NCBI RefSeq assembly: GCF_015712165.1
Contig: NZ_JADPZX010000001.1
Location: 7,521,501-7,585,500 of the forward strand
Origin: Streptomyces spinoverrucosus
Lineage (GTDB): Bacteria > Actinomycetota > Actinomycetes > Streptomycetales > Streptomycetaceae
Length of the DNA stretch: 64,000 bases
Direction: 5' to 3'
A program made the translations under genes and the position numbers. Below are positions 35,192 through 42,804 of this stretch, one piece after another. The notes beneath the pieces were generated by a model that was given only the letters and a program-made list of their open reading frames with translations, did not search any database and had not been told where the DNA came from. Position 1 is the first letter of the stretch. The number at the start of each line of letters is the position of its first letter.

Positions 35192-35959
35192 TCAGACCCA
35201 GACGCCCCGGTCCTCCATGACCTTGCGCAGCGTGTCGATGTGATCGGTCATGATGCCATCGACGCCCAGGTCCAGGAGCCGGTGCATCTTCTCCGCCTCG
35301 TTGATCGTCCACACATGCACCTGCAACCCGCGCGCGTGGGCGGCCCGCACGAAGCGCCGGTCCACCACCTGGATGCCGGACTGCGTCTCGGGCACCTGCG
35401 CGGCGACCGCGGAGCGGCGCAGCGCGGCCGGCACGCCCCAGGAGCGCAGCCGCAGGTTGAGCACGCCCCGTGTGCCGTACGACGTCGCCAGGCGAGGCCC
35501 CGCCAGGCGCTGGGCGCGGATGACCCGGGCCTCGGAGAAGGAGCCGACGCAGATCCGGTCCCAGGTGTCGGTGCGTTCGATCAGCTCCAGGAAGGGGTGG
35601 AGGGCCGGCTCGGCCTTCAGATCGACGTTCCAGCGCACGTCGGGGAAGGTCTCGAGGAGCTCCTCGAAGAGCGGCACCGGCTCGATGCCCGCCACGCGCG
35701 CGTGCCGTACGTCGTCCCAGGGCAGGTCGGCGATCCGGCCCGCCCCGTCGGTCACCCGGTCCAGGGTCGCGTCGTGGAAGGCGACGATCCGTCCGTCCCG
35801 CGTGGCGTGGACGTCCGTCTCGATGTATCGGTAGCCCATCTCCACCGCGCGCCGGAACTGCAGCACGGTGTTCTCCAGACCGTCCGCCGCACCGCCTCGG
35901 TGGGCGAAGGCGATCGGGCCGGGGTGGTCCAGATACGGATGGCGTATGCGCGTGCTCAC
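35192..35959 (-). CDS. Glycerophosphodiester phosphodiesterase
   Basis: This encodes a 255-residue GDPD TIM-barrel enzyme that hydrolyses glycerophosphodiesters to glycerol-3-phosphate and an alcohol. The catalytic region is FAHRGGAADGLENTVLQFRR, with His and Arg, followed by GYRYIETDVHATRDGRIVAF and HDATLDRVTDG. VRWNVDLKAEPAL and the C-terminal VDGIMTDHIDTLR complete the barrel. No signal peptide is present, so it is cytoplasmic, unlike secreted GlpQ proteins of phosphate starvation. The GTG at 35959 overlaps the stop of yczE by 3 bp (GTGA), indicating translational coupling to that membrane protein. Confidence 0.92.
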   Translation of the reverse strand: MSTRIRHPYLDHPGPIAFAHRGGAADGLENTVLQFRRAVEMGYRYIETDVHATRDGRIVAFHDATLDRVTDGAGRIADLPWDDVRHARVAGIEPVPLFEELLETFPDVRWNVDLKAEPALHPFLELIERTDTWDRICVGSFSEARVIRAQRLAGPRLATSYGTRGVLNLRLRSWGVPAALRRSAVAAQVPETQSGIQVVDRRFVRAAHARGLQVHVWTINEAEKMHRLLDLGVDGIMTDHIDTLRKVMEDRGVWV

Positions 35960-36603
35960 GGACGCAGTATCGCGCGCCGGGGTTGACCGGTGGCAACGAC
36001 GGTACTGACGCCGGATGCCGTGGGGACGGCGAACACCCGCAGGAACAGCTGGGCGAGCGGGCCGATCGACACCGCGTACAGCAGGGTGCCGACGCCGATG
36101 GTGCCGCCCAGCAGGAAGCCGGTCACGACGACCGCGACCTCGACGGCGGTCCGGATCAGCCGGATCGAGCGGCCGGTGCGCCGGTGCAGCCCCGTCATCA
36201 GCCCGTCGCGCGGACCGGGACCGAACCGCGCGGCGATGTAGAGGCCGGTGGCGACGCCGTTGAGAACGACGCCCGCCAGCATCAGCGGGACCTGCACGGG
36301 CAGGGTGTGCGCCTCGGGCAGCACCGCCAGCGCGCCGTCCATCACGACGCCGATCACGATGACGTTGGAGACCGTCCCGAGGCCGGGGCGCTGGCGCAGC
36401 GGGATCCACAGCAGGAGCACGGCCGCCCCCACGATGATCAGCACCGTGCCGATGCTCAGGCCCGTGCGCTCGGCCAGTCCCTGGTGCAGCACGTTCCAGG
36501 GCTCCAGGCCGAGTCCCGACTTCACCAGGAGCGCCGAGCTCGCGCCGTACAGCGAGAGGCCGGCGTAGAGCTGGATCAACCGGCGTATGAGATGCCCCTG
36601 CAT
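35956..36603 (-). CDS. yczE: YczE-family integral membrane protein
   Basis: This encodes 215 residues with about five membrane helices. It starts HLIRRLIQLYAGLSLYGASS and has the family hallmark LGLEPWNVLHQGLAERTGLS and ARFGPGPRDGLMTGLHRRTG, as in YczE/YyaS/YitT proteins. These are of unknown transport function and are encoded next to, and controlled by, MocR-type YczR regulators; the divergent gene at 36711 is exactly that. The ATG at 36603 (MQGHLIRRL) is chosen; longer in-frame starts would overlap the regulator's leader. The stop overlaps the GDPD start. Confidence 0.87.
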   Translation of the reverse strand: MQGHLIRRLIQLYAGLSLYGASSALLVKSGLGLEPWNVLHQGLAERTGLSIGTVLIIVGAAVLLLWIPLRQRPGLGTVSNVIVIGVVMDGALAVLPEAHTLPVQVPLMLAGVVLNGVATGLYIAARFGPGPRDGLMTGLHRRTGRSIRLIRTAVEVAVVVTGFLLGGTIGVGTLLYAVSIGPLAQLFLRVFAVPTASGVSTVVATGQPRRAILRP

Positions 36604-36710
36604 GGACAAGACGTGCCCCCCTGGTGGTGGTAGTGGCCTGATGCATGACACTCTGTGGCTTGGGAAGCAAAGCCCTCCATGGCCAATTCGGGGAAGGTGG
36701 ACTGATCGAA

Positions 36711-38210
36711 ATGGGGCAGTGGACCTCGGCGGTGGGTGCGGCACAGCTGGCCCGGCAGCTCAAGTCGCAGCAGGACCGCCCGGCGGGCCCGGGTTCGCGC
36801 CGCCCGCCCGCCTATCGCGCGCTCGCCGACGGCATCCGGCTGCTGGTCCTCGAAGGGCGGGTGCCGGTGGCCGCGCGGCTGCCCGCCGAGCGGGAGCTCG
36901 CGCTCGCCCTGTCCGTCAGCCGTACGACGGTCGCGGCCGCGTACGAGGCGCTGCGCACCGAGGGATTCCTGGAGTCCCGGCGCGGCGCGGGCAGTTGGAC
37001 CGCCGTACCGGCCGGAAACCCGCTCCCCGCGCGCGGGCTGGAGCCGCTGCCGCCCGAGGCACTCGGCTCGATGATCGACCTCGGTTGCGCGGCGCTGCCC
37101 GCGCCCGAGCCCTGGCTCACCCGCGCGGTCCAGGGCGCCCTGGAGGAGCTGGCGCCGTACGCGCACACGCACGGCGACTACCCGGCCGGACTGCCCGCCC
37201 TGCGCTCGATGCTCGCCGAGCGCTACACCGCGCGCGGGATCCCCACCATGCCGGAACAGATCATGGTGACGACCGGTGCGATGGGCGCCATCGACGCCAT
37301 CTGTCACCTCTTCGCGGGCCGTGGCGAGCGCATCGCCGTCGAGTCGCCGTCGTACGCCAACATCCTGCAGTTGATGCGGGAGGCGGGCGCCCGGCTGGTG
37401 CCCGTGGCGATGGCCGACGGGCTCGCCGGGTGGGACATGGACCGCTGGCGGCAGGTGCTGCGGGACGCCGCGCCGCGCATCGCCTACGTCGTCGCCGACT
37501 TCCACAACCCGACCGGCGCGCTCGCCGACGACGACCAGCGCCGGCGGCTGGTCGAGGCGGCCCGGTCGGCGGGGACCGTGATCGTCGCCGACGAGACGAT
37601 GAACGAGCTGTGGCTGGACCCGGATGTGGAGATGCCGCGTCCGGTGTCCGCCTTCGACCCGGCCGGGTCCACCGTCATCACCGTCGGTTCCGCCAGCAAG
37701 GCCTTCTGGGCCGGGATGCGCATCGGCTGGGTGCGGGCCGCGCCGGACGTCATCCGCAGCCTGGTCGCCGCGCGCGCGTACGCCGACCTGGGCACGCCGG
37801 TGCTGGAGCAGCTCGCCGTGCACTGGCTGTTCGGCACCGGGGGCTGGGAGCAGGCCGTGGACCTGCGGCGCGGGCAGGCGCGGGACAACCGGGACGCGCT
37901 GGTCGCCGCGGTGCGCCGGGAGCTGCCGGACTGGGAGTTCGAGGTACCGCGCGGCGGGCTCACGCTGTGGGTGCGGACCGGGGGACTGTCGGGCTCGCGG
38001 CTCGCGGAGGCGGGGGAGCGGGTGGGGGTGCGGGTCCCGTCCGGCCCGCGCTTCGGTGTCGACGGCGCCTTCGAGGGGTACGTGCGGCTGCCGTTCACCG
38101 TGGGGGGCGCGGTGGCGGAGGAGGCCGCGGTACGGCTGGCCGCGGCGGCGCGGTTGGTGAGGAGCGGGGGGACGGTGGGGGCGGAGGCGCCGCGGACGTT
38201 CGTGGCGTAG
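36711..38210 (+). CDS. yczR: MocR-type GntR/aminotransferase regulator YczR
   Basis: This encodes a 499-residue fusion. The N-terminal GntR winged helix (about 25-95) contains ALADGIRLLVLEGRVPVAAR, LPAERELALALSVSRTTVAA and AYEALRTEGFLESRRGAGSW. The fold-type I aminotransferase-like domain (about 125-480) contains DFHNPTGALADDDQRRRLV, the PLP-binding Lys330 in GSASKAFWAGMRIGW, and a conserved Arg near YVRLPFTV. MocR proteins use PLP or PLP-amino acid adducts as a signal. The divergent yczE partner identifies the YczR branch. The ATG at 36711 is chosen as the start nearest to the domain. A poorly conserved Ser/Gly tail ends the protein. Confidence 0.88.
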   Translation: MGQWTSAVGAAQLARQLKSQQDRPAGPGSRRPPAYRALADGIRLLVLEGRVPVAARLPAERELALALSVSRTTVAAAYEALRTEGFLESRRGAGSWTAVPAGNPLPARGLEPLPPEALGSMIDLGCAALPAPEPWLTRAVQGALEELAPYAHTHGDYPAGLPALRSMLAERYTARGIPTMPEQIMVTTGAMGAIDAICHLFAGRGERIAVESPSYANILQLMREAGARLVPVAMADGLAGWDMDRWRQVLRDAAPRIAYVVADFHNPTGALADDDQRRRLVEAARSAGTVIVADETMNELWLDPDVEMPRPVSAFDPAGSTVITVGSASKAFWAGMRIGWVRAAPDVIRSLVAARAYADLGTPVLEQLAVHWLFGTGGWEQAVDLRRGQARDNRDALVAAVRRELPDWEFEVPRGGLTLWVRTGGLSGSRLAEAGERVGVRVPSGPRFGVDGAFEGYVRLPFTVGGAVAEEAAVRLAAAARLVRSGGTVGAEAPRTFVA

Positions 38211-38254
38211 CGGCGACTCCGGGCGCGAGCTCCCGCTATCGCTACGGGAGCTCT

Positions 38255-38346
38255 CTTCAGGGGCTATCGCTGCCGCCTCCGGGAGCCTCGCCGCCGCTTC
38301 AGGGGCTCTCGCTGCCGTCTCAGGAGCCTCGCCGCCGCTTCAGGAA
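38255..38346. repeat. 42-bp tandem repeat between yczR and the FtsK-like gene
   Basis: Two full units (38255-38296 and 38297-38337) start CTTCAGGGGCT and end GCCTCGCCGCCG. A third begins at 38338 and includes the stop codon of the minus-strand FtsK-like gene. This is another case where a repeat array covers a gene end. Confidence 0.78.
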
Positions 38347-39935
38347 CTCTCCGCCACCGCTGCCTCCGCCGGGACCGGCTCCGGTTCGGCTGCCGCCGGG
38401 ACCCGGTCCGGGTCCGCGTCCGCCGGGGTCGTGCGGGGCGGGAGCAGATCGAGTACCGCCTGGCGGTGGGCGTCGCTGGTGGCTTCGTCGTACGGGTCCG
38501 GGGTCGCCGGGACCTGGAGGCGCAGGACCGGGCCGGTGCCCAGGCGGGCGTAGCCGCGGCCGGGTGGGACGTGCGCGACCGGCGTGGTGTGCGGGGGTGC
38601 GCCGAGGATCGTCGTGAGCTGTTCGCCCGTGGCCGGGCCGAGGACCACCCGCGCGCGGGTGTGCTGGCGTACGGGGTCGCTCAGGACGTCCAGGCTGTCG
38701 AACTGTTCGGCCACCACCACCGTCACGTTCGCCGCGCGGCCGTGCCGGAGCGGTACCTGGAGGAGGGACTGAGGGTCCTTGTGGCCGTCGGCGGCGGCCA
38801 CGTGGGCCAGCGCTGTCGGGCGGTCCAGCAGGATCCACAGCGGCCGCTGGGTGTCCTCCGGCGGCGGATGACCCGCCTGCCGGGCGCGGTTGACGGCGAT
38901 CAGCCGGCGCTCCGTCTCGGTCGCGGCCCACTCCAGGCTCGCCAGCGCCCCGGCCAGCGCGCACTCGACGGCAAGGACACCGTCCCGCCCGGTCAAACAG
39001 GCGTACTCGCCGGTGCCGCCGCCCTCGACGATGAGGACGTCGCCGTACTGCAGGGCCTGGAGCGCCACCGAGCGCAGCAGGGTCGACGTCCCGCTGCCCG
39101 GCTGGCCGACGGCCAGCAGGTGCGGCTCGGTGGAGCGGACGCCCGTGCGCCACACGACGGGCGGTACGTCGCGCTCCTGCTCGCCGTGGGTGACCGGCAG
39201 CGTGCGCTGGACCGCGCTCGCGTCGGTGAAGCCCAGGACCGTCTCACCGGGTGCCGTCACGAAGCGCTGGGCGGCGATGTCGGTGGGCAGTGCCGCGAGG
39301 ACCGTGACCGTGAGCTGGTTGCCCTCCTCGTCCCACGCGAAGTGGTACTCGCGGCCACGGCCCGCCTTGGCCGTCAGCAGATGCTCGACACGCGCGCGTG
39401 CCTCCGGCTCGCCGTCCGGGAAGTACGCCGGGTACCGGATCACCAGGTGCGCGAACCGGCCCGTGGCGTCGAACTCGTACTCCGGGAAGGCCTTCTCCCA
39501 CTCCCCGCCGTGGGTGTACAGCGGTGCCGGGTCCTCGGTGGTGGAGAAGAACGGGACCAGCGCCTCGTACAGCGACTGCAGGCGCTGCGTCTGGGTCTCG
39601 TCGGGGCCCTCGGGGGTCGGCGGGGTGCGGTCGCGGCCCTGCCAGGCCGCCGCCGCCATCAGCGCGATGACGGCGAGCAGCGGTCCGTACGGCGCGAGCG
39701 CCACGACGAGGAGCACCGAGGCCACCAGGAACAGCAGTGGACCACGCTTGTCCTTGGGGGTGTCCGCCCACCTGCGCCGCCCGGCCGCCGCCAGTCGGCG
39801 CAGGCCTCGCATGATCGTGATCAGCGGTTGGAGGACGTCGGTGGCGCTGTCGGCCGCCGTCCGGGCCAGATCCCGGCTCCGGGCGAGCTGTGCGCCGCCG
39901 TTGCTCAGAATGCGGGGGAGGGGGCGCCGGGCCAC
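38340..39935 (-). CDS. FtsK/TraB-like membrane protein with degenerate P-loop
   Basis: This encodes 531 residues. A basic N-terminus and two adjacent membrane helices (GPLLFLVASVLLVVALAPYG, LLAVIALMAAAAWQG; about 65-100) precede a cytosolic domain with YHFAWDEEGNQLTVTVLAAL. The nucleotide-binding fold begins at LLAVGQPGSGTSTLLRSVAL. Here Thr283 stands where the Walker A lysine belongs. PLWILLDRPTALAHV occupies the Walker B position without a clear Glu. This architecture recalls FtsK/TraB DNA translocases, but ATP hydrolysis looks doubtful. The C-terminal tail is Pro/Ala/Glu-rich. The GTG at 39935 follows AGGAGA. It is paired with a small membrane protein 55 bp upstream. Confidence 0.7.
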   Translation of the reverse strand: MARRPLPRILSNGGAQLARSRDLARTAADSATDVLQPLITIMRGLRRLAAAGRRRWADTPKDKRGPLLFLVASVLLVVALAPYGPLLAVIALMAAAAWQGRDRTPPTPEGPDETQTQRLQSLYEALVPFFSTTEDPAPLYTHGGEWEKAFPEYEFDATGRFAHLVIRYPAYFPDGEPEARARVEHLLTAKAGRGREYHFAWDEEGNQLTVTVLAALPTDIAAQRFVTAPGETVLGFTDASAVQRTLPVTHGEQERDVPPVVWRTGVRSTEPHLLAVGQPGSGTSTLLRSVALQALQYGDVLIVEGGGTGEYACLTGRDGVLAVECALAGALASLEWAATETERRLIAVNRARQAGHPPPEDTQRPLWILLDRPTALAHVAAADGHKDPQSLLQVPLRHGRAANVTVVVAEQFDSLDVLSDPVRQHTRARVVLGPATGEQLTTILGAPPHTTPVAHVPPGRGYARLGTGPVLRLQVPATPDPYDEATSDAHRQAVLDLLPPRTTPADADPDRVPAAAEPEPVPAEAAVAESS

Positions 39936-39990
39936 GGGTGTCTCCTGAAGGTGCGGGTGGGCGGGGTGGTGGGTCCGGGCGGCTGCGGCG

Positions 39991-40185
39991 TCAGAACTTC
40001 AGACCGCCCAGCAGGCTCGCCAGGCTCTCGCCGCCGGCCTTGATGCTCGGGGCGACGGCCGTGCTCGCCAGGTAGAAGCCGAACAGGGCCGCGATCAGCG
40101 CGTGGGACGACTTGAGTCCGTCCTTGCGGCAGAAGATGAGGACGACGATGCCGAGCAGGACGACGCCTGAGATGGACAGAATCAT
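39991..40185 (-). CDS. Small two-helix membrane protein
   Basis: This encodes 64 residues. ILSISGVVLLGIVVLIFCR forms the first helix, KDGLKSSH a short polar loop, and ALIAALFGFYLASTAVAP the second helix. The tail SIKAGGESLASLLGGLKF is amphipathic. The ATG at 40185 follows AGGAGA. It is the first gene of a two-gene unit with the FtsK-like protein and probably its membrane partner. Proteins of this type occur beside TraB-like genes on plasmids and also in chromosomal clusters; here no other conjugation gene is present. Confidence 0.78.
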   Translation of the reverse strand: MILSISGVVLLGIVVLIFCRKDGLKSSHALIAALFGFYLASTAVAPSIKAGGESLASLLGGLKF

Positions 40186-40480
40186 GAGGTCTCCTGGTGT
40201 CGAGGGGGACAGTCACCATGAGTACTTCCAGGCTCACAGGATGTATCCATACGATAAAAGGTGCAACTGGGTGAAATCCGGTGGATTTCGTCCGGACGGC
40301 TGAGTCGCGGATGTCTCGGGGCGCGCGGAGCTTGCGCCCGGCGGCCGCATTGGTGATCTTTGCCTCGGCTGTGGCCCGTCATGTCCCCGCGCAGCCAGTA
40401 CGCTGGCGATTCACCCATAGGGCCCAGCAGTGCGGTTAGGTGTAGTTCGTACTCGTGTGTAGTGAGAGGCGGTCCGGCCG

Positions 40481-40873
40481 ATGACTGAAGCCCCTGACCC
40501 CGAGGTCGTGGAGCTCGCGACCAAGATCTTCGATCTGGCCCGGCAGGGGCAGACCGAGGCGCTCGTGGCGTACGTGGACGCGGGCGTTCCGGCCAACCTC
40601 ACCAACGACCGCGGCGACTCCCTCGTGATGCTCGCCGCCTATCACGGGCACGCCGAGACGGTGCGGGCGCTGCTCGCCCGGGGTGCCGCGGCGGACCGGG
40701 TCAACGACCGAGGTCAGACGCCCCTCGCAGGGGCGGTCTTCAAGGGTGAGGAAGAAGTGATCAAGGCCCTGCTGGAAGGCGGCGCCGACCCGGCCGCGGG
40801 CACCCCGTCGGCCGTCGACACCGCTCGGATGTTCGGCAAAACGGAACTGCTGGAACTGTTCGGCGCACACTGA
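40481..40873 (+). CDS. Ankyrin-repeat protein
   Basis: This encodes a 130-residue cytoplasmic protein made almost wholly of ankyrin repeats. It contains EALVAYVDAGVPANLTNDRG, DSLVMLAAYHGHAETVRALL, ARGAAADRVNDRGQTPLAGA and VFKGEEEVIKALLEGGADPA, a capping helix before them, and a terminal MFGKTELLELFG. Such proteins mediate protein-protein contacts; the partner is unknown. The ATG at 40481 has GAGAGG upstream. The 295-bp region before it contains the promoters for this gene and the divergent small membrane protein, but I cannot place them. Confidence 0.9.
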   Translation: MTEAPDPEVVELATKIFDLARQGQTEALVAYVDAGVPANLTNDRGDSLVMLAAYHGHAETVRALLARGAAADRVNDRGQTPLAGAVFKGEEEVIKALLEGGADPAAGTPSAVDTARMFGKTELLELFGAH

Positions 40874-41042
40874 TCCGAATGCCCTGATCAGGTAGAAACG
40901 GCTTGCTGGTCAGGTACGACACGGAAAACGGGGGAGGCGGTAAGAGGCCGCCGGAAATTTCGGTCGCGGCATCGAGAAGTGCCGGGTCATCATGACGTCG
41001 TGATTCACGGACGCGATGGCTGGGCAGGTGTTGCCGCACCGC

Positions 41043-41063
41043 GCGGGCCGTGATGCGGCCCGC
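41043..41063 (+). other. Hairpin ahead of the leader peptide
   Basis: GCGGGCCG and CGGCCCGC pair perfectly around TGATG, ending 28 bp before the 19-codon ORF. It may be part of the 5' leader structure of the HEAT-repeat gene, or a terminator of the ankyrin gene 170 bp upstream. Confidence 0.5.
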
Positions 41064-41091
41064 ATGGGCCACCGACGAGAGGCAGAGGAAG

Positions 41092-41151
41092 ATGGTCTAC
41101 AGCAAGCAGAAGACGGCGGGCGCCCCGACGTGTTGTCACGCGGCCAGGTAG
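41092..41151 (+). CDS. 19-residue candidate leader peptide with CysCys motif
   Basis: The frame ATG 41092 to TAG 41151 encodes MVYSKQKTAGAPTCCHAAR. A good ribosome-binding site (AGAGGAAG) sits at ideal distance. Consecutive rare-type codons TGT TGT stand out in a genome that prefers TGC. The peptide lies 46 bp before the HEAT-repeat gene, which suggests a regulatory upstream ORF or attenuator. I recall similar short peptides in other Streptomyces but cannot confirm it. No other element is evident in the 324-bp gap apart from the hairpin just upstream. Confidence 0.5.
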   Translation: MVYSKQKTAGAPTCCHAAR

Positions 41152-41197
41152 AGCACGTTTCCCGGTTGCGTCGACGCTTGATGTGAGGCTGTTTCCC

Positions 41198-42610
41198 ATG
41201 TTCGATCCGGTCATAGCGCCCAGCGGTACGCTGCTCGGCCTGCTTCAGCGGGGCCGCGGCGACGGTACGCTGCACGCGCTCACCGCCCCCCGCCCCGAGG
41301 CGCTCGCGGCCCTGAACCACTGTGTGCTGCGCGACCCCCGCCACGACTGGCAGGTGGAGAACCGCTCCCTGTACTACGCCCGCCTCTACCTCGACCTGAA
41401 CGGCGAGCTGGACGCGATCGAGGCGCACCTCTTCGACCCCGAGGACCTCGTCGACACCGACGAGTCCCGCACCGGGCTCGCCCTCGCCGTCCTCGGCCAC
41501 CTCGCCTCCTACGGCAGGCGCGACGCGCTCGAACTGCTGCGCAGGTACGCCGCCCACGGCTCCAACTGGGCCTGGGCCCTGGACGAACTCGCCCTCCGCG
41601 ACGACGACGCCGGGCTGCGCGCCCTGGCCGCGCCCGTGCTGGCCCGTTTCCCGGCCGACGCCGAGGGCGAGGCCGAGCTGGCCGCCGCCGTGCGGGACGC
41701 CTTCGAACCGAGGCCCTGGCGGCTGTGGGCCGAGGACCCGCGCCAATCGATCGGCACGCGCGTGCGTGCCGCCCAGGAGGCCGGCTGCTTCGACCGCTGG
41801 CAGCGGCAGATGCGACCAACCGGGCCCCGTCCGGGGTGGAGCGTGCAGGCCGTGTTCGAGTGGGCCCAGCAGGGCGTCGAACGCGGTGCGGCGCTGCATG
41901 TCCCCGCCGCCCGTTGTCTCATCGCCGTCGCAGGTCCCGAGGACCGGCCCGAAATCGTCCAGGCCGCCCAGGACGGCACCGAGGGCGCCCGCTGCACCGC
42001 GCTGCGCTATCTCGCCGACAGCAACGATCCCGCCGCCCTCGACCTGATCGAGGCGGCCGTCGTCACCGGCCCGGCGCCGGTCGTGGAGGCCGCCGTCGAC
42101 GCCTTCGAACGGATGCGCAGTGTGGCAGCCGTGGAGCGGGCGCGCGGCTGGGCCCGCCGCCCCGATCCGCTGGGCGCCGCCGCGGGGCGCATGCTGGCCT
42201 GCCGGGGCGGCGCCAAGGACAGCGACCTGGTGCTCGGCGCGCTCCGAGAGGTCGTGCGGGGCGAAGGACCCGACGCGGCGACCCTGTGGACCCTCGTCGA
42301 CGGCGCCGGACGGCTCGGCATCGGCTGCGCCGCACCGGTTTTGCGCCACGTCTACCGCGAGACCGCCTCGTCCCATCTGCGCGGCAGGGCAGCCCGTGCC
42401 CTCGCCGCCACCGATCCCTCGTTCCCCTCCGGGTTCGCCGTCGAGTGCCTCTGGGACTGCGAGGAGACCACTCGGGAGCTCGCCGCCCGGCACGCCGAGA
42501 CCGGCGACGCCCGCGTCGTCGAGCAACTGCGCCGGCTCGCCTCCGACCCCGCCGAGGAGGCGGAGGTCCAGACGGCGGTACGCAGCCGGATCGGGCCCGA
42601 CGCCATGTGA
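41198..42610 (+). CDS. HEAT-repeat protein
   Basis: This encodes 470 residues consisting of an N-terminal conserved segment (NHCVLRDPRHDWQVENRSLY followed by YARLYLDLNGELDAIEAHLF) and repeated helical pairs. Examples are ALAVLGHLASYGRRDALELL, RCTALRYLADSNDPAALDLI and LRGRAARALAATDPS. The pattern matches HEAT-like alpha-solenoids used as scaffolds or adaptors. No signal peptide or membrane segment is seen. The ATG at 41198 is preferred (GAGG 10 bp upstream); a GTG at 41183 is in frame. It follows a putative 19-codon leader peptide. Its partner is unknown. Confidence 0.82.
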   Translation: MFDPVIAPSGTLLGLLQRGRGDGTLHALTAPRPEALAALNHCVLRDPRHDWQVENRSLYYARLYLDLNGELDAIEAHLFDPEDLVDTDESRTGLALAVLGHLASYGRRDALELLRRYAAHGSNWAWALDELALRDDDAGLRALAAPVLARFPADAEGEAELAAAVRDAFEPRPWRLWAEDPRQSIGTRVRAAQEAGCFDRWQRQMRPTGPRPGWSVQAVFEWAQQGVERGAALHVPAARCLIAVAGPEDRPEIVQAAQDGTEGARCTALRYLADSNDPAALDLIEAAVVTGPAPVVEAAVDAFERMRSVAAVERARGWARRPDPLGAAAGRMLACRGGAKDSDLVLGALREVVRGEGPDAATLWTLVDGAGRLGIGCAAPVLRHVYRETASSHLRGRAARALAATDPSFPSGFAVECLWDCEETTRELAARHAETGDARVVEQLRRLASDPAEEAEVQTAVRSRIGPDAM

Positions 42611-42659
42611 ACGCCACCCTCACCCACCCGCCGGGTGACAGGGGGCCGGAGTACCCGTT

Positions 42660-42692
42660 GGGTGAACATTGGGTGACTCCGGGGTCAGAGGT
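42660..42692 (-). promoter_or_regulatory. Candidate PHO box upstream of the glycosyltransferase operon
   Basis: On the minus strand GTTCACCC (42660-42667) and AGTCACCC (42671-42678) are 11 bp apart, and a weaker TGACCC follows in the same 11-bp phase (42682-42687). This matches the Streptomyces PhoP direct-repeat unit (GTTCACC at 11-bp spacing). It lies about 115-145 bp before the first glycosyltransferase gene. Confidence 0.5.
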
Positions 42693-42804
42693 GCATGGCC
42701 GTGGACCGACATACCCGGGTGCGCAGCGCAACGCTCATGGATCGTTCCCCGTTCGGAAAGATCGACGTTGACGCGGCCACGTCCAGCGTGGCGACAACAG
42801 CCCT

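Noticed and set aside
38340..40185. Integrated conjugative element or plasmid remnant
   Set aside because: Only an FtsK-like protein with a broken P-loop and a small membrane protein are present; no integrase, attachment site, replication gene or composition shift is seen.
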